This document shows positions 57,936-64,000 of a DNA stretch of 64,000 nt, one piece after another. The DNA is taken from contig JAKLMB010000037.1 in the NCBI GenBank assembly GCA_022813625.1, positions 124,001-188,000 of the forward strand. Reading direction: 5' to 3'. The DNA is from Aaosphaeria pasadenensis (taxonomy: Eukaryota > Ascomycota > Dothideomycetes > Pleosporales). Made by a program: the position numbers and the translations under genes. Below the pieces are notes generated by a model. It was not told the origin of the DNA. It saw only the letters and a list, made by a program, of their open reading frames with translations, and did not search any database. How positions within the stretch are numbered: the stretch's first letter is position 1; each line of letters begins with the position of its first letter.

Positions 57936-60366
57936 ATGTCTGAGCTAATCAATCCTCAAGCCGAGACCAAAGATTATTGGAAACATTTCGTGTCTGCTGG
58001 AGCTCTCAACGCCTGGGTGATCCACAATGATGGGAATGTCGAACGAGCTCGGTCACAAGGTACGGTCTCCCAGAATAACATCTCAATCCTTGAGTTCATA
58101 GCATTGATCCTAGCAGCATTTCAGTTAAAGCGAGATAGATATCCAAGCATCGAATGTTCGGAGGTTCTTGCTGAACAGTATATGAATGGCCTAAGCAGCT
58201 TTCTCCAAGACATTGGAGATAGTAATCACGTCGATGCAGCTGATGCTGCATTATCAATGTAAACGAGCGTATTCCTCCTTGATGATAAAGTTAATAAACC
58301 GGATTTAGCAAATGTGATGCCTGGAAGTTGTCTAAGTTGGGTATTGAGGTTGATTACATACGAAACGCGCAATCAAAGGCCCATACTCAAAGAACCAAAC
58401 TACTAGAAAGATATAGTTATACGTATCAGGTAATATGGCAGCCCTTGCATTGAGGTTATTCCACTCTGATAGCAGCATTAGTGCCATAAAGTGATAGCGA
58501 AACTTAGTTCAGCTGCCCTTGATTTGACTCAAGAATGCAAAGATAGGCTGAAGAAGCTGGAAGAATCCCCCAACAACCTATACCAGTGGAGGCAGTTTCA
58601 TGAAGAATTTGGTATATCCCTTTTTTGTTTTGATGTTATAGAAGCTACTGATTTTGACACAGGTTTATTTGTTTGTCCAACTATCACATTCGGTGGAGCC
58701 ATCTATGCCGATAGAAGCCTTGTCAGTGTCAGAGAGGTAGTGAGCGATCAGCAAGAGGGAAGCAGTTCCTTTGGTAGGCAAGCGGAATTCAAGTCTAGAC
58801 CACTGGCTCAAAATTATGACCTAAAAGCATCAGCGCACTCAGGGGATGAGCAGCCCCAGCCTTTATTCAGTATCTCTCGAACTGACATCCAAGCCGGTCA
58901 CTGGAAGAAAGTTGGTGGTAGAACCCCTAATGCCAAGTAAGTCTTATATCTCGTTACCTTAGATCTTTCTCTCAACGTTATCTTTAGTTTCAAGGAATGG
59001 ATTCAAGAACTGGATGATCTGACCACATGGCGTATCATACGAGTAAGTTAGTCTAATAATATGGACTTGGATATTATTAACAAGACGAAGCGATCTGAGC
59101 CGACTATGCTAGTTGACATGATTTCCGATGTTCCTGGAATGGAATGGGTAAGAGACCACTTTCAGCCATCACCGCGTCCCAACCAGGGTTTGGCAGAGCC
59201 AACAGTGCTCCGGTCTTCGATATCACCCCATCCTCGAAGCCACTTTGCCGTTGAGTCTAGAAATGGAAAGAATCTCTTACTATTCCAAAATTCATCAAAT
59301 GAACTTGAATTGGTTCAACTTGGCATTCTAAATTTCCTTGGGGAGACTCCCGTAATAGACAATCAAGTGGTTCCCGGGACACCGCTAGCAATGGGATGGT
59401 ACAATCGGCGGGTAAGTGAACCAACGTCTACGAAATCATTCCTTACTAATCCTGAAGCTCTATATATTCTTTGCAAATGAAGATCACCATCTCCAAGATA
59501 TTTTCTACGACGTTGCAGATGGTTATGGTTATTGGCAAAAAGGAGACCTGCACGAGAGAGAGATCAAGATTCATCAGACATCAATGCTCCTATTCATGAG
59601 CGCGGACTCTGAGGCCTACCTTTTTTTCCAAGATCCGGATGCAAACATACACGTCATCGAAAAAAAGACCTTGGGATGGTGGCTTGACCCGTGCAATTTG
59701 CACACCAAACAGCCTAATCCTCTGCAACAGGCCTGGGTCGGCACGCCTTTGACAGGAAACTTCATGTATTACGGCAACGATGATTATGATGATTGGAGAC
59801 CCCAAGTAGCTCTTTCTTATCTATCATCCCAGAGAAAATTAGTCAGAGAAACCGTAGGGCGCAGGCCAAAAGCCTTACGCCCAGACGACCTGGACTTGGA
59901 AGATCCTCGAGTCCCAGCATGGCGAGATTCTCCTTGGATTAATCCTGAGCAAGAGAGCACGCCTTTTGCGGAGTTTTCCATGGCACCAGATAATCATGGC
60001 CAATGGATGGGTCCGCGAATTATTTTTCGTACGACCGGAGATTTTCTGACCATGTGCTGGAAAAGTAGTGAAAACAGGACGCGATGGGTATTACACGAAC
60101 GGATCTGCCAGTCGTATCCTGGGAGTAGGTTCCATCTTGAGTTTCCTTTGATAGAGTCCAAAGATGAGTCAGCTTTTATCTTTTATCTCTCTCAAGAGGC
60201 CAAATTGGAGATGATTAAAGTGGACCTTGACATATCGGAGAGAAAGCTTGTCTTTTCGCGGCGCCCTGTTATCAACGAACGCTGTGGGACTAAGACATGG
60301 AAGCAATTACTGCCGAACTACCACGATATTCGGGTTGAGCCTAGCGAGGTTGGGGCTGAGGATTAG
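57936..60366 (+). CDS. MACPF-like pore-forming domain fused to a lectin-like beta-propeller (putative)
   Basis: Six exons keep frame: 57936..58258, 58309..58422, 58508..58936, 58988..59042, 59091..59411, 59458..60366, about 716 residues. The second and fourth introns' exact edges are the least certain. No signal peptide. Residues about 1-140 are unrecognised. Residues about 140-330 follow the MACPF/CDC layout: a helical stretch before QFHEEFG, then TITFGGAIY in the place of the family's Y-G-T-H...GG signature, and near the end VGGRTPNA, W-x-x-x-L and TTWRIIR with a short hydrophobic segment. The signature is altered (F-G-I-S plus an insert). Residues about 350-716 show repeated WYN/G-x-L-x-x-FF blades like fungal fucose-lectin propellers (LFQNSSNELELV, LYIFFANEDHHLQDI, AYLFFQDPDANIHVI). 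Pore formation after glycan binding is inferred, not shown. Confidence 0.6.
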
Positions 60367-61686
60367 GGTTATGACACATCTTCATGATGTTGCTACATCC
60401 ATCGACAGAGATACATGGGATATGTGCGTCGGATGAATATTTTTGGTTATCTGGTGTATGCTATGACTCAGACGAAAGTGAACCTATGTGAGAGATATAA
60501 TGAATAAGCTGCTATCACCTAAACGTGATGCTTTTTATCTCAAGCTAAAGGAATTAAGATATAGGGATTACAATTCAAGTGGCCTAAGAGAACGTAAAAA
60601 TACGCGTTGCTCCCGGGTCAAATGTCTTCCTTTTCTTTTCTTCTCTCAACTCTTGGATTCCTCAATTATGGCTGAGAGATCATTCCTTCTGTACCGCTGT
60701 AGCATGCTTTTGAATTATCTCTGGTACCTCCTCTATTTCATGCTGACGATATTAACATTGTAGAAGGCCTTGTAGATGACTACATAAGGAGCTCTAGCAT
60801 CATTATTCTTGTTGATGTATAGGCTAAAATCAATATGAACATCCAGAGCATTACACAAACACTGCGTGCTTTCGAAGGAGCGCACGAGCGCGCGGCTGGA
60901 ATTATTAAAAATTCTGACATTATTAATTTGGGAACTGAGAATTGCATTGATGACCTGGTAAAGAGTTTAGATAGGATAAAGCTTTGCCTGGTAACTTTTC
61001 ATCTTACCCACGCTGCTTTGGATAGGAACAAGAATAGGCGAAATGTTGCTTTCTTTCATATAGCAATAAACAACAGCTCCTGCTTAAGAGCACTTGTACA
61101 CTGGGAGAACGAGAAATATGCAGCGCATATAAGAACTGATAGTGCAACAAGGAGAGTTTCTTTACTGGGTCAAGACATTTTTGACTGCTGGGAGAGCAAT
61201 TAGGTATACATCAAGGCTGGCCTCTTTAGGTTGCTATGAAGACATACATAGATGGTGTTTGCCGCCAAGTGATCGAACGCCACGTCTTGACCACTGTTGT
61301 CAATATTTTCGGTCCAAAGGGAGAAAGCCAGTTCTCACAAGACGGTCTTACGAATTTTGAATCGGAGAATGCTCACTTCGTAATCAGCGGATAGAATTGG
61401 GGACTTCTTAAAGAGGGCTTTAGAGGAGAGTAGACATGAACTTGAGGAGTAGTGTGTTGCAAAGGAGCAGACAGGATGAAATATGTGCTTCGTTCTTGTC
61501 CTGTCGTTAGCATTATTATTATCACAATGAAGAAGCCAACAGATTATCAGGCACTTTGGCCGCCTTCCATTACGGATAAGAAATGATGTTTAATTAAATC
61601 ATATTATAGTTCAATTCATACTTCCAGGAATTAGATGCCCGGACGGCGCAGCTATGGGAAGATTCCTTAAAAAGATGATGAGATTT
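60367..61686. other. AT-rich region with possible gene remnants
   Basis: About 1.3 kb. One 122-codon frame (60835..61203, plus) has protein-like composition (helical, HLTHAALDRNKNRR), but it ends abruptly, and a second frame overlapping its end (61142..61360) continues with plausible residues. This could be a small unrecognised gene, a gene with missed introns, or a frameshifted relic. No domain is recognised. Confidence 0.4.
60835..61203 (+). CDS. Hypothetical protein or gene remnant, 122 residues
   Basis: Unrecognised. Starts MNIQSITQTLRAFEGAHERA, mostly amphipathic helical, with CLVTFHLTHAALDRNK in the middle. No signal peptide, membrane segment or metal-binding motif. The frame ends soon after EKYAAH, with a neighbouring plus-one frame open across the end, consistent with a frameshift or unspliced intron. 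It sits downstream of the MACPF-like gene in the same orientation, about 470 bp away. Confidence 0.22.
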   Translation: MNIQSITQTLRAFEGAHERAAGIIKNSDIINLGTENCIDDLVKSLDRIKLCLVTFHLTHAALDRNKNRRNVAFFHIAINNSSCLRALVHWENEKYAAHIRTDSATRRVSLLGQDIFDCWESN

Positions 61687-62761
61687 TCATGCGAAGCTAA
61701 TCAACTTCTGCCCTCCAGTGATGAAGCTATGAACCTTTTGCTGGACCTTTTCGAACCGCACAAAACCGCAGCTTTCACTCTCGAGGTGATTGAAAAGCGC
61801 TGCTAATCCCACAAAGTCACGACTGCAGTTTCTATTCGGGCAATGGTACAGTTTCTCGCGATGGACCAATGAGTTCAGATGTTGATTCAATGCTCCAAGG
61901 CTTCCATGCCCTCGGTGGCAGAGGTAGCACTCGTAGCTACGGCCGTTCCAGCTCGCAGTTGTTGCAATATTTTGTACGTTGGAGTCGGTGTAAGTGAGGA
62001 GCTTGTTCGTCACTAAACCATTGGGATCGCGCTGGCTGATAGCGTTGAAGAGTGTGTGGTGATTGACATCCTTGGCATGCGGGCATGAGCCAGTCTCGAG
62101 GTGGTGCGAAAGGCCGCTGGCAGAAGCCTTAGCTACTTTGCAGAATGGACATACGATGTTTTTTCCGCGATGAAGGCTTGAGTTAATGTGCTTACAAGAA
62201 GTTAGCTAGAGAACTGAAACACACATTGATGATGAGGCGTCAATATGCGCACGGGAAACATACCATCTTTAACGCGTTCTCATCCTGAAAAGATCTGCTA
62301 CAATCAGAGCAGTGATATTGCCTAAAGTGATTGAGAGCTGACATATGCTGATCGGCAGAAGTCTGCGTGTGAAATGCTCGGTCGCAGGTATCGCATTCGA
62401 ATTGAGGTTTCCAGTGGTTTTTATCATTCATATGCTGATCAGCGGATTGTTGGGTATAGAATGCCCGGTCGCAAGTATCGCATTCGAATTCAGGTTGCCA
62501 GTGGTTTGTATCGTCCATATGCTGATTAGCGGATTGCTCGGTGTGAAATGTCCTGTCACAGGTCTCGCACTCGAATCGTCGGTCCCAATGGTCAAGAGCG
62601 TTCATGTGCTGATTTGCTGACTCTTGTGTGAAGAACTCCCGGTCGCAGGTCTCGCATTCATAACGTTCACCCCAATGATCAAGTGCGTTCATGTGTTGAG
62701 AAGCAGCTTGTTGGCTCCCAAACTCGCGATCACATGTCTCGCACTCGTAATCATTGACCAT
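61687..62761 (-). CDS. Tandem C2H2 zinc-finger protein (jaz/U1-like fingers)
   Basis: Two exons: 62761..62264 and 62190..61687, giving 333 residues. The intron (73 nt) has a GTATGT donor, a GCTAAC branch sequence and an AAG acceptor. Fingers 1-5 repeat with a 29-residue period (first Cys at 7, 36, 65, 94, 123), each C-x2-C-x12-H-x5-H with the frame YECETCDREF...QHMNALDHW. Finger 6 starts at Cys about 151 and is split by the intron exactly before its first His, so splicing restores it. Later come a C-x2-C finger with Cys as last ligand (CPFC...), a regular C2H2 finger (CYLC...HLNSLVH) and a C-x4-C variant. H-x5-H spacing occurs in U1C/jaz fingers, which often bind double-stranded RNA; DNA or RNA binding cannot be distinguished here. 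Confidence 0.88.
62264..62761 (-). repeat. Coding tandem repeat, 87-bp period (zinc-finger units)
   Basis: The first exon of the zinc-finger gene is built of five near-identical units of 29 codons (87 bp). Units 4 and 5 share nearly all codons (ATTGCGAATTC-like cores), pointing to recent internal duplication or conversion. Confidence 0.7.
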
Positions 62762-63539
62762 GTTGAGCTCGGCTGCTGGGGCGCTGAAGAGGAAAAGGCT
62801 ATACTGCTGTACGTACAGAAGGAGGTGAAATGTGCGCTTAGTAGCGAATATGATGAGAGTTGCTTTGGTGTTTGTTCGATGGTGGGGTCATTACGCTTCG
62901 ACTGCTGCCTAATTCCTGTGTCACAACAATCGCGGCATGCGGGACTGTTGTTTTGCTGAACTATGTGGGAACGTCTTGAAGTCTGGGAAGGTGCCAGCGT
63001 AATGGAACTAGAACCTTCGAATGATGGCCTGTTGCAACAGCGCTGCAGCCAGGACTTCGTATTTACTCCTTATTGAAGATTCGTTTCGACGACAACGGCT
63101 GAACGACAGCGTCCTAAAGATCCTTCGCCAACTGTTTGCTAATGGCCTGAAACCTGATGGCAAATTCCGAGAGATCGGTTTGAAGCATGTTCCCTCGCGG
63201 GTACCGGACATTGGAGCCGAAGCCCAAGCAACTACAGCACCAATGCTTTAGCTTTCCGCATAGCTGAGTCTACCACACTACATAACTTGCAACATATTTC
63301 ATTGACAGGAATGTATACGAGGTGGGGTCTTGTGCTGTAATCATCATTCAAAAAGGAACTATATAAGAATCCCCGCCCAGTGTCATCATGAATCGTCGCT
63401 CACCGAGAAAGACTACTTCACTCACTTTGTTTCTGATATAATCATTCTGTCAGATCCTTATTCTATATCGACCACAGCGATAGGTGTCGACGCTAGTATC
63501 ACCTCAACCCCCGCCTGTGGATCGCCGTCTCTGGATAGG
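62762..63539. other. Divergent intergenic region, zinc-finger / SET genes
   Basis: About 780 bp between two divergent start codons. Small frames here have no motif. No repeats recognised. Confidence 0.5.
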
Positions 63540-64000
63540 ATGAACAGAATGGATCCACTCCGAAACCCTAACAGTTCACTGGTTGTGATCACACACCTTG
63601 AGGGAAAAGGTAGAGGGCTCATTGCTCGAGTCAATATAACAGAAGGAACTCGAATCCTGTGTGAGAAACCACTTCTGAAAGCAGGTTCAATGCCTCTGCA
63701 GATTTTGGAGGCGAAGCTCGCGGCACAGCTGAAAGCTCTACCCAAGGATTCGCAGCGACAATTCCTATCTCTGTACAACAAAAGCCCAGGAAAGCTGCCT
63801 TTCTCTACCATATTCAAAACAAATGCGCTACCTTGCGGATCCGACTCCCCTGTCGGCGCAGTGTATCCTACGATTTGTTTGATCAATCACAGCTGTGTAC
63901 CAAATTCTCACAACAACTGGAATGACAACTTAGAGCACGAAACCATTCACGCAATCCGTCCAATTGAAGCAGGAGAGGAAATCACTATACCGTACGAAAA
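63540..64000 (+). CDS. SET-domain protein, N-terminal part, truncated by window edge
   Basis: The frame from ATG 63540 stays open to the last base (153 codons plus 2 nt). It opens with LVVITHLEGKGRGLIARVNITEG, the GRG start of a SET domain. An insert of about 60 residues follows, then ICLINHSCVPNSHNNW (the NHSC-x-PN motif contacting S-adenosylmethionine) and IRPIEAGEEITIPYE (the final E-E-I-T-x-x-Y motif). The split SET with NHSC resembles SMYD-like fungal proteins, often called SET domain-containing protein 5. Catalysis would be protein-lysine methylation; the substrate is unknown. No earlier in-frame ATG precedes 63540 within the open stretch. The C terminus is outside the window. Confidence 0.85.
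   Translation, partial: MNRMDPLRNPNSSLVVITHLEGKGRGLIARVNITEGTRILCEKPLLKAGSMPLQILEAKLAAQLKALPKDSQRQFLSLYNKSPGKLPFSTIFKTNALPCGSDSPVGAVYPTICLINHSCVPNSHNNWNDNLEHETIHAIRPIEAGEEITIPYE

Noticed and set aside
57936..58262. Separate 108-residue gene before the MACPF-like gene
   Set aside because: A donor at 58259 and acceptor at 58308 join it in frame to a protein-like exon leading into the MACPF-like region; one gene is the simpler model, though not proven.
62264..62761. Regularly spaced DNA repeats that could suggest an array of the CRISPR type
   Set aside because: The 87-bp units are coding and correspond exactly to 29-residue zinc fingers; the host is eukaryotic.

Overview
The window is nuclear DNA from a filamentous ascomycete (Pezizomycotina). 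The evidence is the gene repertoire (Zn2Cys6 regulator, Dal5-type and sugar MFS permeases, GH128/GH3/GH43 enzymes, WSC/DUF1996 protein, a fungal copper metallothionein) and many short introns of about 45-110 nt with GTAAGT-like donors and CTAAC-like branch sites. I see no bacterial operon logic, rRNA, convincing tRNA, CRISPR array or intact transposon. The class cannot be fixed from this sequence alone.

Layout. 1-117: first exon of a DsbA/FrnE-like oxidoreductase cut by the left edge. 1.7-3.1 kb: secreted GH128 cell-wall glucanase. 3.1-8.6 kb: gene-poor. 8.6-10.5 kb: Dal5-family MFS permease. 12.1-14.8 kb: cullin-3, divergent from the mitochondrial Hsp70 escort protein Zim17 (15.4-16.0 kb). 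16.8-17.5 kb: DUF1772-like membrane protein. 17.6-25.6 kb: UTP20, divergent from a CwfJ/Cwf19L1-like protein (25.9-27.6 kb). 27.7-29.1 kb: ACC-synthase-like aminotransferase. 30.0-30.8 kb: secreted HNH nuclease. 30.8-35.7 kb: gene-poor, with one candidate microprotein gene. 35.7-36.4 kb: small secreted protein. 37.8-39.2 kb: CTR copper transporter tail-to-tail with a 26-residue copper metallothionein. 40.2-40.84 kb: decayed minisatellite of about 35 bp. 40.8-42.8 kb: secreted beta-propeller, saponin-hydrolase-like. 44.4-53.7 kb: sugar-utilisation cluster. 54.0-55.7 kb: DUF1996+WSC secreted protein. 57.9-60.4 kb: MACPF-like plus lectin-like propeller gene in AT-richer DNA. 61.7-62.8 kb: tandem C2H2 zinc-finger protein. 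63.5 kb to the end: SET-domain protein cut by the right edge.

Genes that appear to work together. (i) 44.4-53.7 kb: an MFS sugar transporter, a Zn2Cys6 regulator, a GH3 beta-glucosidase and a GH43 beta-xylosidase-like enzyme sit in two divergent pairs. Both shared promoters carry GGCTAA (XlnR/Xyr1-type) boxes, and one also carries CreA-type boxes. This looks like a compact oligosaccharide uptake and hydrolysis locus. (ii) 37.8-39.2 kb: copper import and copper sequestration genes are adjacent. (iii) The housekeeping block (CUL3, ZIM17, UTP20, CwfJ) is arranged as divergent pairs.

All exon joins were worked out by hand from frame continuity, splice signals and family conservation. They have not been tested against transcripts.
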